The translations under genes and the position numbers were made by a program. A model generated the notes under the pieces. The model was not told where the DNA came from, searched no databases, and saw only the letters and a program-made list of their open reading frames with translations. From Paenibacillus_D sp047238105 (GTDB lineage Bacteria; Bacillota; Bacilli; Paenibacillales; Paenibacillaceae), in the NCBI RefSeq assembly GCF_047238105.1, contig NZ_JBDFMD010000001.1:7068001-7132000 (forward strand): a DNA stretch of 64,000 nucleotides. The letters are read 5' to 3'. Below, piece by piece: positions 7,638 through 15,863 of the stretch. Positions within the stretch are counted from its first letter, which is position 1. The number at the start of each line of letters is the position of its first letter.

Positions 7638-8462
7638 ATGCTTCAACGTAGGTATCCTATACACCCAAGCGCATGGATCGGCGGAACAATCGTCGCACTT
7701 TACCTGTTGATCGCGCTGCTGGCCCCGTGGCTTGCGCCCTCGGATCCGTATCAGATCCAGATGGGGAACAAACTGAGCCTGCCTTCCTGGCAATATCCGC
7801 TTGGTACCGATCATCTCGGCCGCTGTGTGCTGTCAAGGTTGATCTACGGGTCCAGAACCTCGCTTGCGTACTCGCTGTCCATACTCGCAGCCGTGTTTGC
7901 GATTAGCATACCCGTGGGCGCTCTGGCAGGATACGCCGGGGGACGCGTCGATCAGGCGATCATGCGGCTGATCGATATTCTGCTAGCTTTTCCGAGCCTC
8001 ATCCTCCCCCTGGCGATTACAGCCATGCTCGGGCCGAGCATGCAGAACCTGCTGCTATCGTTCGCAGCGGTATGGTGGGCGGGCTATGCCCGGGTAATCC
8101 GAGGACTTGTCCTGCAGATCAAGGCTCGCGATTATGTCCTTGCTGCTCAAGCATCAGGGACGACACACTTGCAGATCGTGCTGAGACATATCCTGCGCAA
8201 TGCCGCCAGACCCATCCTGGTACTGGCGTCCATGGAATTTGGGACAATCCTGCTTGCTGTAGCAGGCTTTTCGTTCCTCGGTCTCGGGGCACAGCCGCCG
8301 ATGCCCGAGTGGGGCGTCATGTTAAACGACAGCAGGCCTTATATCCAGACCGAGCCGCGGTTGCTGCTTTATCCGGGGCTCGCCATTTTGGCAGCCGTGA
8401 TAGGGTTCAATCTGCTTGGTGAGGGATTGCAGGCGCGAAGACAAGAAATCCGGAGCTTTTGA
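7638..8462 (+). CDS. nikC: NikC-type ABC transporter permease
   Basis: 274 residues, second permease of the dipeptide/nickel family. The N-terminal domain has LAPSDPYQIQMGNKL and PLGTDHLGRCVLSRLIYGSRTSL, a hallmark of OppC/NikC proteins, and the coupling loop reads AAQASGTTHLQIVLRHILRNA. It pairs with NikB. The ATG at 7638 has AGAAGGAG upstream and lies 21 bp after the nikB stop. It is followed by nikD within 30 bp. Confidence 0.88.
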   Translation: MLQRRYPIHPSAWIGGTIVALYLLIALLAPWLAPSDPYQIQMGNKLSLPSWQYPLGTDHLGRCVLSRLIYGSRTSLAYSLSILAAVFAISIPVGALAGYAGGRVDQAIMRLIDILLAFPSLILPLAITAMLGPSMQNLLLSFAAVWWAGYARVIRGLVLQIKARDYVLAAQASGTTHLQIVLRHILRNAARPILVLASMEFGTILLAVAGFSFLGLGAQPPMPEWGVMLNDSRPYIQTEPRLLLYPGLAILAAVIGFNLLGEGLQARRQEIRSF

Positions 8463-8491
8463 GCTCTCAGCCCCTGCGAAGGAGGGAGAAG

Positions 8492-9280
8492 ATGAGTGTG
8501 GAGCCGGCATTGCTGAGCGTGCGTCATCTCCGCACCTGCTACCATCATTCGGAGCGGACGGTGACTGCCGTAGATGATGTAAGTATTGAAGTGCAGGCCA
8601 GACAAATCGTGGCGCTGGTCGGTGAGAGCGGCAGCGGCAAAAGTGCAACGGCGATGTCGGTCCTCGGCCTGCTCGATAACGGAGGCAGGATCGAGCATGG
8701 GGAGCTGAGTCTGGGCGGCATCGATCTCCGCGGATGCTCCGAACGCAGCTTGAACCGGCTTAGGGGACGAGAGATGGCGGTGATCTTCCAGGATCCGATG
8801 AACGCGCTCAACCCGGTGATGCCTGTCGGCAAACAAGTGCTGGAAGCGGTCCGGCGGCAACGCAGCATGCATCGCAAGGAGGCAAAGGCACTGGCTCTGC
8901 AGCATATGCAGCGAGCCGGGCTGGCAAGCCCGGCGCAACTCTATAACCGGTATCCGTTCCAGCTCAGCGGCGGTATGTGTCAGCGGATCATGATCGCTGT
9001 CGCACTCGCTTCGGGAGCGCGGCTGTTGATCGCAGACGAGCCGACGACGGCTCTGGACGTGACTGTCCAGGCGCAGATCCTCGGCGAGTTGAACCGGCTG
9101 CGGCATGAGGAAGGGATCGGTATCCTGCTGATTACGCATGATCTCGGCGTCGTAGCAGAGCTCGCTGATTATGTCTATGTCATGCGAGCGGGACGGATTG
9201 TCGAGTCCGGAACCGTATACGAGCTCTTTGAAGAGCCGTCAGATCCCTATACAGAGCAACTTCTCGCAGCAAGAGGTTGA
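8492..9280 (+). CDS. nikD: NikD-type ABC transporter ATP-binding protein
   Basis: About 262 residues. Walker A GESGSGKSAT, Q-loop IFQDPMNALNP, signature LSGGMCQR, Walker B LLIADEPTTALD and H-loop ITHD are all present. The Walker A threonine is shifted (KSAT instead of KST), a common variant in this family. ATG 8492 follows AAGGAGGG with good spacing and is preferred over an in-frame TTG at 8459 that overlaps the nikC stop. With NikE it powers import. Confidence 0.88.
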   Translation: MSVEPALLSVRHLRTCYHHSERTVTAVDDVSIEVQARQIVALVGESGSGKSATAMSVLGLLDNGGRIEHGELSLGGIDLRGCSERSLNRLRGREMAVIFQDPMNALNPVMPVGKQVLEAVRRQRSMHRKEAKALALQHMQRAGLASPAQLYNRYPFQLSGGMCQRIMIAVALASGARLLIADEPTTALDVTVQAQILGELNRLRHEEGIGILLITHDLGVVAELADYVYVMRAGRIVESGTVYELFEEPSDPYTEQLLAARG

Positions 9281-9318
9281 AACGGTAACGGCAAGTTGAC
9301 AGGGAGGGGGCGGGTAAA

Positions 9319-10167
9319 CTGCTCGAAGCGGATAATTTGTCCAAAACCTTTCATCGGCGGCGCAGGTGGCCGCCTCTTCGCCAAGCGCATGGCGGGGTAC
9401 CAGCCGTCCAGGACGTTTCTCTTCGTATCGAAGAAGGAGAGAACGTAGCGCTTGTCGGAGAGAGCGGCAGTGGCAAAAGTACGCTGGCCAGACTGCTGCT
9501 CGGCCTTGAAAAGCCGGATTCCGGGCATGTGCGCTATCGCGGGGTCGATTACACGGACTGGCGATTGACTCGGATGCGACCGATACGGAGCAAACTTCAA
9601 ATCGTTTTTCAAAATAGCCTGGCCTCCTTTAATCCCTTATTCACGGTGGAACAAATCGTCGGCGAACCGCTGCGCAACTATAAGACCGGGGATACGGAGC
9701 TGCAAAGACAACGCATTGCGGACACGCTGGAGCTGGTCGGTCTGGGAAGAACATATCTCTACCGGTATCCCCATGAGCTGAGCGGCGGCCAGCAGCAGCG
9801 AGTCGGCATCGCCAGAGCTGTGGCGCTGCGCCCGGAGCTGATCATCTGCGACGAGTCGTTCGCCAGTCTTGATGCGACTCTGCGCAGACAGATGATAGAC
9901 CTCCTGCAAGAGCTGAAGCAGCAGCTTGGTCTGGCCTATCTGTTTATTACGCATGATCTGAGGCTAGTCCAGCGGTTGTGCGACAGCGTTAATGTGATGG
10001 CGCAAGGGCGGATCGTTGAACACCAGTCAGGCGGCCGTCTGCTGGAGGAGCCCGCTCATCCCTATACCCGGAAGCTCATGGCATCCTTGCCCATCCAGCA
10101 TCCCCGTCAACGGGATATAAGAGACAGTCAACAAGCATGTAATTACCATCCGACCACAAGAGAATAG
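9319..10167 (+). CDS. nikE: NikE-type ABC transporter ATP-binding protein (probable CTG start)
   Basis: About 282 residues. Walker A GESGSGKSTLARLLLG, signature LSGGQQQR, H-loop ITHDLRL; Walker B ends DESFASLD, with Ser where DEP is usual but the catalytic Glu kept. The conserved first strand of such ATPases (LLEADNLSKTF) lies upstream of the first TTG (9337), so translation probably begins at the CTG at 9319, about 9 bp after GGGAGGGGG; no in-frame ATG, GTG or TTG lies between. A short basic insert RRRRWPPLRQAHGG follows strand one. Confidence 0.82.
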   Translation: MLEADNLSKTFHRRRRWPPLRQAHGGVPAVQDVSLRIEEGENVALVGESGSGKSTLARLLLGLEKPDSGHVRYRGVDYTDWRLTRMRPIRSKLQIVFQNSLASFNPLFTVEQIVGEPLRNYKTGDTELQRQRIADTLELVGLGRTYLYRYPHELSGGQQQRVGIARAVALRPELIICDESFASLDATLRRQMIDLLQELKQQLGLAYLFITHDLRLVQRLCDSVNVMAQGRIVEHQSGGRLLEEPAHPYTRKLMASLPIQHPRQRDIRDSQQACNYHPTTRE

Positions 10168-10177
10168 AGGAATATAC

Positions 10178-11836
10178 ATGATAATGAATAGAGTCCTGAG
10201 ATCTCATCGCTGGACGAAACATCCGGTTATCTTGCTGGTGCTCGCAGCCAGCATCGTCTTGTCCGCCTGCAGCAATGATACATCGTCTGCACCTGTCCAG
10301 GATGAAGCTGCATCGTCAGCAGCCGCCAACAGCGATACGGTAACCATCGCCATCGCGTCAGACACTGGTATCGATCAGTTGGATGCGGGAGGGTACCAAG
10401 GTTCGATGCATGTGCAGTCCATGGTCTATGACGGTCTGGTCACATACGGTGAGAAAGGCGAGATCGAACCGTCACTGGCGCAATCCTGGGACATCTCAGA
10501 GGACGGCAAAGTGTACACGTTTCATTTACGGCAAGGCGTCAAATTTTCGGACGGGACAGATATGAATGCCGACGCCGTGAAGTTTTCCTTTGAGCGCTGG
10601 ATCCATGACCCGTCCAATTCGTTGAACCTTGCCACTGCTCTGCAAACGCTGGAGGTGATCGACGAGCATACGATCACCATGACGTTTGACAAAGCGTTTT
10701 ACCCGTTCCTGACCGAGCTGACCTTTGCCAGACCCGTGAGAATCCTCAGTCCATCGGCTGTCGAACCGGCAGGCGACACCGAAGGCACGTTCAACGAGGC
10801 GATCGGTACGGGAGCCTGGATGGTTGAGAGCTACAAGCGAGACCAAGAAACGGTGCTGGTCCGCAATCCTCACTATTGGGGCGAAACGCCGGGGGTTTCC
10901 CGGCTCGTGCTCAAAGTCATCCCTGACCCGCAGTCCCGCGTGCTTGCACTGCAGAGCGGGGAAGTCGATATTGCCGGGACGCAGATGGGGCGGTTGCCGG
11001 TTGAAAGTGTGCCGGTCATTGAAGGAGACGAGACGTTAGAGCTCCATACGACGGGGGGCACCAACTCCCATTTTATGATCTTCAACTATCAACTGCCTGC
11101 CCTCCAGGAGCTGGAGGTGCGTCAAGCGATCAATCTGGCCATCAACAAGCATAGCATCGCTGACGACCTCATGGACGGGGTCGGGCAGGAAGCCAAAGGC
11201 TTGTTCCCGCTGACGGTACCTTATGTCACGGAGGAGAATCAGAATTGGTACGGTTATGATCCCGAGGCATCCAGACAGCTGCTGGCGGAAGCAGGGTACA
11301 GCGACGCAAACGGCGACGGGATACTGGAGAAAAACGGACAGCCGCTCCAGCTCAACCTGGTCCTGCAACAAGCCGAGTTCCCGGAGTGGAAAGCCATCAG
11401 CGAGCTCATCCAATACGAATTGAAGGCGATCGGCGTCGATCTGCAGCTGCAGGTGCTGGAGCCTAACGCGTATTATGATGCCCTGTGGACGACCAAAGCT
11501 TACGATCTGATCCTGTACCGCACCTATGATGATGCCTACAACCCCCATTCCTTTTTGCTGTCGCTTTTCCGCCAAACGGGGGATACGCCGGCTGTCGCCT
11601 GGTCGGATACCGCGCTGGAAGCCCTCATCGACACGGCGGTGGCCACGACCGAACCGGAGACACGACAAGCGGCGTATGACGATATCTTCGGGAGGATGCA
11701 CGACCAGGCGATGTTCGCAGCCATTTATTTTCCAGAGGAAATCGCAGCCGTTCATACCCGACTTGAAGGCTTTGCCTTCGGCCACACGACGTTCAGCCCG
11801 ATCCAGTGGGACAAACTAAAGGCCGGTGAACGCTAA
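10178..11836 (+). CDS. nikA: NikA/OppA-type extracellular binding lipoprotein
   Basis: 552 residues. Signal peptide with lipobox VLSAC (about residue 30), an Ala/Ser-rich linker, then a family-5 solute-binding domain (EPSLAQSWDISEDGKVYTFHLRQGVKFSDGT; later YDPEASRQLLAEAGY). It captures the cargo outside the cell and hands it to NikBC. Family 5 proteins bind Ni-(L-His)2, peptides, haem or metallophores; the Zur-like control and the methyltransferases downstream make a metal complex plausible, but the ligand is not determined. It ends in TAATG overlapping the next start. Confidence 0.85.
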   Translation: MIMNRVLRSHRWTKHPVILLVLAASIVLSACSNDTSSAPVQDEAASSAAANSDTVTIAIASDTGIDQLDAGGYQGSMHVQSMVYDGLVTYGEKGEIEPSLAQSWDISEDGKVYTFHLRQGVKFSDGTDMNADAVKFSFERWIHDPSNSLNLATALQTLEVIDEHTITMTFDKAFYPFLTELTFARPVRILSPSAVEPAGDTEGTFNEAIGTGAWMVESYKRDQETVLVRNPHYWGETPGVSRLVLKVIPDPQSRVLALQSGEVDIAGTQMGRLPVESVPVIEGDETLELHTTGGTNSHFMIFNYQLPALQELEVRQAINLAINKHSIADDLMDGVGQEAKGLFPLTVPYVTEENQNWYGYDPEASRQLLAEAGYSDANGDGILEKNGQPLQLNLVLQQAEFPEWKAISELIQYELKAIGVDLQLQVLEPNAYYDALWTTKAYDLILYRTYDDAYNPHSFLLSLFRQTGDTPAVAWSDTALEALIDTAVATTEPETRQAAYDDIFGRMHDQAMFAAIYFPEEIAAVHTRLEGFAFGHTTFSPIQWDKLKAGER

Positions 11837-12588
11837 TGCTTAAGGAAATCTCCGCCTACTGGACGTCCAGTTCCGAAGGATACGACAAGGTGATCCACCA
11901 TCAATTCGGAAGCCGGCGGACGGTTACATTTTGGGAGCGGATGCTTGCAGAAGGACTGGGTAAGACTGCGGGCCAGCACGTGCTGGATGTCGGGACCGGC
12001 CCGGGTTTCTTCTCGATCCTGCTCTCTCGTATGGGCCATCGGGCGACAGCCGTGGATGCATCGGAAGGAATGGTCGCACGGGCTGCGCATAACTTCAAGG
12101 CTTTCGGATGCGACGTAAAGACGTATGTCGGCGATGCTGCGAATCTCCATCGGGAGGCAAGCGAGAGCTATGATGCGATCGTGTGCCGCGACGTCGTCTG
12201 GACGCTGCCCGAGCCGGAGCGCGCATACGCCGAGTGGCATCGTCTCTTGAAGCCGGGCGGCAAACTGATCATCTTCGACGGCAACTATCTCTATGAAGAG
12301 CGCCGGACAATGTTCCGTTCGCTCTGGCTAGGATTGTCCTGGCTGTTGATCCTGCTCACGGAGCGGAGGGTCCGCCGTCGCAGCAGTCAGGATCAGGCTT
12401 TGCTGCAGGAGCTGCCATTTACCCGTGTCCTTCGTCCTAAAGCGGACGAGGAAGCGCTGCGTCTAGCGGGCTTTGCTGCTGCCGACATCCGTCGCGGCTT
12501 CATGCCTGCCGGCGCGATGCCGATACATTACTTGAAATACGGTCATCAGAACGCGAATCGGTTCATGATCATCGCCATAAAGGAGTGA
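11836..12588 (+). CDS. Class I SAM-dependent methyltransferase, copy 1
   Basis: 250 residues. Motif I VLDVGTGPGFFSILL (about 49-63), acidic motif II (TAVDAS), and post-motif LLKPGGKLIIFDGNYLY are those of UbiE/Methyltransf_11 enzymes. The start codon overlaps the nikA stop, so the two are translationally coupled. It resembles the next gene: VLDxGxGPGFFS, VCRxVxWxLxEPE and LKPxGxLxIFDxN occur at the same places, so the pair comes from a duplication. The acceptor is unknown. Coupling to a metal-type importer suggests that it modifies the imported ligand or makes a metallophore part; this is inference. Confidence 0.8.
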   Translation: MLKEISAYWTSSSEGYDKVIHHQFGSRRTVTFWERMLAEGLGKTAGQHVLDVGTGPGFFSILLSRMGHRATAVDASEGMVARAAHNFKAFGCDVKTYVGDAANLHREASESYDAIVCRDVVWTLPEPERAYAEWHRLLKPGGKLIIFDGNYLYEERRTMFRSLWLGLSWLLILLTERRVRRRSSQDQALLQELPFTRVLRPKADEEALRLAGFAAADIRRGFMPAGAMPIHYLKYGHQNANRFMIIAIKE

Positions 12589-12594
12589 ACGCAT

Positions 12595-13344
12595 GTGAGC
12601 ATGCAAAATGAAGTTGCTACGTATTGGGAAGGGGAAGCCGAGTTGTACAGCGAGGGCATCCGTAAGGAGCTGGAAGGCTTCCAGAGACAGGCATGGCTGG
12701 ATTTGATCAAGGAGCATGCGCCTCAGCGGCCGAGTCTGCAGGTGCTTGATGCAGGCTGCGGCCCCGGCTTCTTCTCGGTTATCTTGGCTGGCGACGGCCA
12801 TCAAGTAACAGGGATCGACTGCGCGGAGCATATGCTTGACGAAGCTCGGGGGCATGCCGCGCGGGAAGGCGTGACCGCTGATTTCCTCCAGATGGACTCT
12901 CATTCTCTCTCCTTCGGAGACAACAGCTTCGATCTGGTCGTCTGCCGCAACGTAACCTGGAGTCTTGCCGAGCCGGAGAAGGTGTACAGCGAGTGGAAGC
13001 GGGTGCTGAAGCCGCAAGGAAGGCTGCTGATCTTCGACGCCAACTGGAATTGGCACTTGTGGGACAAAGAGATGAAGCGGCAGCATGACGAGGATCAGCA
13101 AGCTTACCGCGACCACGGCTGGGGCGAACCGCCGCATCATGTGGACACTGACGAGACAGACCGGCTCAGTCTGGTGCTGCCGCTCACCCGGCAATGGCGG
13201 CCGGCCTGGGATGTCCAGACGCTCCAAGCACTTGGTTTCCATGAGGTCAACACCCGCGAGGACCTCAATGCTCTCGTCATGGACGAGAAGCAGCAGGTTT
13301 TGAATCGTTCGACGCCGATGTTCCTGATCTGTGCCGAAAAGTAA
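12595..13344 (+). CDS. Class I SAM-dependent methyltransferase, copy 2
   Basis: 249 residues, starting at GTG 12595 about 9 bp after AAAGGAG, 6 bp behind copy 1. Motif I VLDAGCGPGFFSVIL, motif II TGIDCAEHMLDEA, FDLVVCRNVTWSLAEPEK and LKPQGRLLIFDANWNWHLWD are present. The centre differs from copy 1: here a charged region with DHGWGEPPHHVDTDETD replaces the hydrophobic stretch (WLGLSWLLILL) of copy 1, which may let copy 1 contact the membrane. A terminator follows, closing the nik-methyltransferase unit. Confidence 0.8.
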   Translation: MSMQNEVATYWEGEAELYSEGIRKELEGFQRQAWLDLIKEHAPQRPSLQVLDAGCGPGFFSVILAGDGHQVTGIDCAEHMLDEARGHAAREGVTADFLQMDSHSLSFGDNSFDLVVCRNVTWSLAEPEKVYSEWKRVLKPQGRLLIFDANWNWHLWDKEMKRQHDEDQQAYRDHGWGEPPHHVDTDETDRLSLVLPLTRQWRPAWDVQTLQALGFHEVNTREDLNALVMDEKQQVLNRSTPMFLICAEK

Positions 13345-13358
13345 CTCTATCCGACTGC

Positions 13359-13389
13359 AAAGGACCGTCCACAGTGGGCGGTTCTTTCC
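13359..13389 (+). terminator. Terminator of the nik-methyltransferase unit
   Basis: AAAGGACCGTCC pairs with GGGCGGTTCTTT around a short loop, 15 bp after the stop codon. The T-tract is imperfect (TTCTTTCCTTT). Confidence 0.65.
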
Positions 13390-13460
13390 TTTGACAGATA
13401 GCGGCAAGTGACATAAGATAGTGACCATCGAGATCGAGCAATCCTTAGGAGGGAACAAGG

Positions 13461-14051
13461 TTGATTATCTGGCTGAATGGAGCTTTCGGCTCAGGCAAGA
13501 CGACAGCTGCTTATGAACTGCAGCGGCGCTTGCCCGACTCTTACGTATATGATCCCGAGAACATCGGTTATTTCATCCGCAAGAATACGCCGAAATCGAC
13601 GCATCTGCCGGATTTCCAGGACTATCCTCAATGGCGGTTGTTCAACAGGGAGATGCTGCAGCTAATGGCACAGGAATACAAGGGAACGTTGATCGTACCG
13701 ATGACGGTGACGGACCCGGTGTATTTCGAGGAGCTCACGTCAGGTGCGGCAGCTTTAGGTACAGAGATCCGCCATCTGATCCTGTATGCCAGCAAAGAAG
13801 TGCTGCATCGCAGGCTGAACAAACGGATGGAGCGCGGCCAGACCTGGGCCAAGGCTCAGATCGATCGGTGTCAGCATGCCTTTGATGAAGTGCTCACGGG
13901 TGAGAAGATTATGACGGATACGCTGTCGGTCCAAGAGGTCGTAGAGGAAGTGGCAAGGAGAAGCGGTCTTCACCTGAGACCCGATAACCGGAGTCGTCTT
14001 CGCCGATCTATCGACCGTTTGCTGGTGCAGATCAAGCATATTCGCGGGTAG
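13461..14051 (+). CDS. tmrB: TmrB-like AAA/P-loop protein (tunicamycin-resistance family)
   Basis: 196 residues, the length of Bacillus TmrB. Walker A is NGAFGSGKTT (6-15); SYVYDPENIGYFIR, TLIVPMTVTDPVYF, ASKEVLHRRL and QIDRC match the family along its length, as does the basic tail RRSIDRLLVQIKHI. TmrB gives tunicamycin resistance in B. subtilis by binding the drug at the membrane; whether this copy does is not known. The start is TTG 13461, 6 bp after AGGAGGGA. The 3' end overlaps the convergent GyrI-like gene by 20 bp. Confidence 0.88.
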   Translation: MIIWLNGAFGSGKTTAAYELQRRLPDSYVYDPENIGYFIRKNTPKSTHLPDFQDYPQWRLFNREMLQLMAQEYKGTLIVPMTVTDPVYFEELTSGAAALGTEIRHLILYASKEVLHRRLNKRMERGQTWAKAQIDRCQHAFDEVLTGEKIMTDTLSVQEVVEEVARRSGLHLRPDNRSRLRRSIDRLLVQIKHIRG

Positions 14052-14673
14052 AAGCTGTTGCTACCGGGAACCGCAGCACCGTTCTCAGCTTTGGCGTTGC
14101 CGTCTTGCGGGGATCCGACAAGTAGATTTCCCGGTGGATTTTACTTGTCCGGATATATCCCTGTTCTGCACAATACGCTTCCATCCGGGCAAAGCTTGCC
14201 GGCTCGTCGTCAAAGCTCCCCACATGCATCATTTGACAGCTCAAGCCTTCTTCGGCATGTCCAAACTGGAGCTTCTCCAGATATGGATTTGCCTTTTTCT
14301 TTTTAGACTGTTCCAAGAATTGTTTGAAAAGAGCTGCCGTTAAAAAGTCAGGCTGACGGATCATCAGAGTATATTTAAAATTGCTTTTGTTGGTTGCCGG
14401 CTTGGAACGATCAACCAGGTCCCATACGCCCTCAAGCGGAAATACCGTGTATTCATAATATGAGGGCGGGACATTCTTGCCTTTGTAACACATTTTCACC
14501 GCATAACTCAACGTGTACAACGCTTCAGTTGCGCTGGCAAAAGCTTCGCCGTTAGGATCACCATACCCGTCGACCATTACAAAAGGAATCTTCGGTACGT
14601 CCACAATTTCCGGCGACGTTTTGGGCACATAAAGGTGCTTATAATCTTTCTTATAATCGACTTTATTTGCCAT
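14032..14673 (-). CDS. GyrI-like small-molecule-binding protein
   Basis: 213 residues. The sequence (VDYKKDYKHLYVPKTSPEIVDVPKIPFVMVDGYGDPN ... YYEYTVFPLEGVWDLVD) matches the stand-alone GyrI-like family, whose fold is that of SbmC and BmrR effector domains. Stand-alone members bind hydrophobic or cationic toxicants and some hydrolyse them; activity here is unknown. ATG 14673 has GGAAG about 8 bp upstream. It lies directly after the WYL regulator on the same strand with a perfect palindrome between, suggesting the regulator controls it. Confidence 0.78.
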   Translation of the reverse strand: MANKVDYKKDYKHLYVPKTSPEIVDVPKIPFVMVDGYGDPNGEAFASATEALYTLSYAVKMCYKGKNVPPSYYEYTVFPLEGVWDLVDRSKPATNKSNFKYTLMIRQPDFLTAALFKQFLEQSKKKKANPYLEKLQFGHAEEGLSCQMMHVGSFDDEPASFARMEAYCAEQGYIRTSKIHREIYLSDPRKTATPKLRTVLRFPVATASTREYA

Positions 14674-14742
14674 CACGCGTTCTTCCTTTCTGTCCCATCA
14701 TGTTTACTCCTCTTTCCAAGATGACCTCAGTATAAAGCAGTG

Positions 14743-14766
14743 AACCTGACAACACATTGTCAGGTT
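14743..14766. promoter_or_regulatory. Perfect palindromic operator between WYL regulator and GyrI-like gene
   Basis: AACCTGACAA-caca-TTGTCAGGTT: ten perfect base pairs around a 4-bp centre, overlapping the last codons of the WYL gene. No T-tract follows on either strand, so it is more likely a protein site than a terminator. A TATACT -10 on the minus strand (plus 14729-14734) lies 9 bp downstream of it, towards the GyrI-like gene. Confidence 0.55.
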
Positions 14767-15710
14767 TGCAATTCATTTTGATATTTCATCGCAATCGCAG
14801 CTGCCTTGTGCCCGATAATCTCGCGGATATGGGGAGGACCCAGCACCTCCACATCATCGCCGAAGCTGAGGATGAAGCCATACAGCCAGTTGTTCTCAGG
14901 ATAAGTGATATGGATCAGCACATCGCCCCCGTCAGCCTCCTGCAGTGCCTCCGGGCCGAATCGCTCTTCCACTAGATGCTTGATTGTACCGCGGAATCGC
15001 AAGCTCAGCGCAACCGTTTGATCGGGCTTGTTCCACTCTTGGTCAGACGGCTGCAGCCCGGGTTCTACTTGTCTGCGTGTAAAGCGCTGCTCCAGCATGG
15101 CAAGCTCCTGCATCCGCATCAGCTTGAATATGCGAAACTGCTCTCGTTTCGTACAATAAGCGTATACATACCAATGTTGTCCCTTCAACAGGATGGTATG
15201 AGGCTCTGCCGTACGCAAAGTCATCTCACCCTGGGCGCTGCTGTAGCTGAAAGTAACCAACTGCTTGCGTTCGATGGCTTCTTTGAGCAGATCGAGCTTC
15301 TCTTCGAATAATGCCGGTGCCCCCCAGGGCGAGTAATCCAAAAGCAGTTGATTGCTCTTGATCTGATATTCCTCCGCCTGAGCAGCGGGGATAATACTGT
15401 TGATCTTCTCCAGCAGCAGGTTGTTGCGGTGTCCGTCGTAGGTGGTGCCGACGCTTCGAAGGGCTGTAGCAATGGCGGCAAACTCGTCATTGGTGAGCAG
15501 ATTGCGGTCGAGCCGGTAGCCTTCGGCGATCCCGATGCCGCCTCCGGCCCCCTGATAGGTTACGATGGGGATACCTGCCTGGTCGATCGTGTCCACATCG
15601 CGGTATATGGTGCGCACCGAGACTTCAAATAACTCGGCCAGCTCCTTGGCTTGTACCATTCGTTTGTTCATGAGGAGGACTACGATAGCCAATAGTCGAT
15701 CTATTTTCAT
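14760..15710 (-). CDS. YafY-type transcriptional regulator with HTH_11 and WYL domains
   Basis: About 316 residues. N-terminal helix-turn-helix (MKIDRLLAIVVLLMNKRMVQAKELAELFEVSVRTIYRDVD, first 40), then a WYL domain near 140-220 in which the signature is varied (HWYVYAYCTKREQFRIFKL), and the WCX tail. Such regulators sense small ligands or nucleic acid through WYL. ATG 15710 has GGAGA 8 bp upstream; the longer in-frame start at 15740 lacks one. The likely target is the GyrI-like gene downstream through the palindrome at 14743-14766. Confidence 0.85.
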   Translation of the reverse strand: MKIDRLLAIVVLLMNKRMVQAKELAELFEVSVRTIYRDVDTIDQAGIPIVTYQGAGGGIGIAEGYRLDRNLLTNDEFAAIATALRSVGTTYDGHRNNLLLEKINSIIPAAQAEEYQIKSNQLLLDYSPWGAPALFEEKLDLLKEAIERKQLVTFSYSSAQGEMTLRTAEPHTILLKGQHWYVYAYCTKREQFRIFKLMRMQELAMLEQRFTRRQVEPGLQPSDQEWNKPDQTVALSLRFRGTIKHLVEERFGPEALQEADGGDVLIHITYPENNWLYGFILSFGDDVEVLGPPHIREIIGHKAAAIAMKYQNELQT

Positions 15711-15792
15711 GCGGCATTCTCCGTTCTTTCCCATTTTCACAGATACGTATTAGGATAGCACAAAACACCAGAGAGGCCAGAAGGAAAAGGGA

Positions 15793-15837
15793 TTGACAAG
15801 TGATCTTGTTGTAACTATACTAGTTACATCAAGATCA
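15793..15837 (+). promoter_or_regulatory. Promoter and long inverted-repeat operator of the QorB-like gene
   Basis: Consensus -35 TTGACA (15793-15798), 17-bp spacer, -10 TATACT (15816-15821). An inverted repeat with 16-bp arms (15801-15816 and 15822-15837, 15 of 16 paired, 5-bp centre) covers the spacer and the -10 region. The core GTAACT-N5-AGTTAC resembles HxlR-type operators. The same -35 spacing and 15 of 19 bases of the core recur upstream of the Rrf2 gene at 37862-37880. Confidence 0.75.
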
Positions 15838-15863
15838 AATAATCATTGAGGGAGGACAACATT

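Noticed and set aside
6684..13344. Cnt/staphylopine-type metallophore locus
   Set aside because: No histidine racemase, nicotianamine-synthase-like or opine-dehydrogenase gene is present; the methyltransferases are of the UbiE type.
12463..13458. 331-codon minus-strand open frame
   Set aside because: Antisense to the second methyltransferase and across its terminator; no domain seen.
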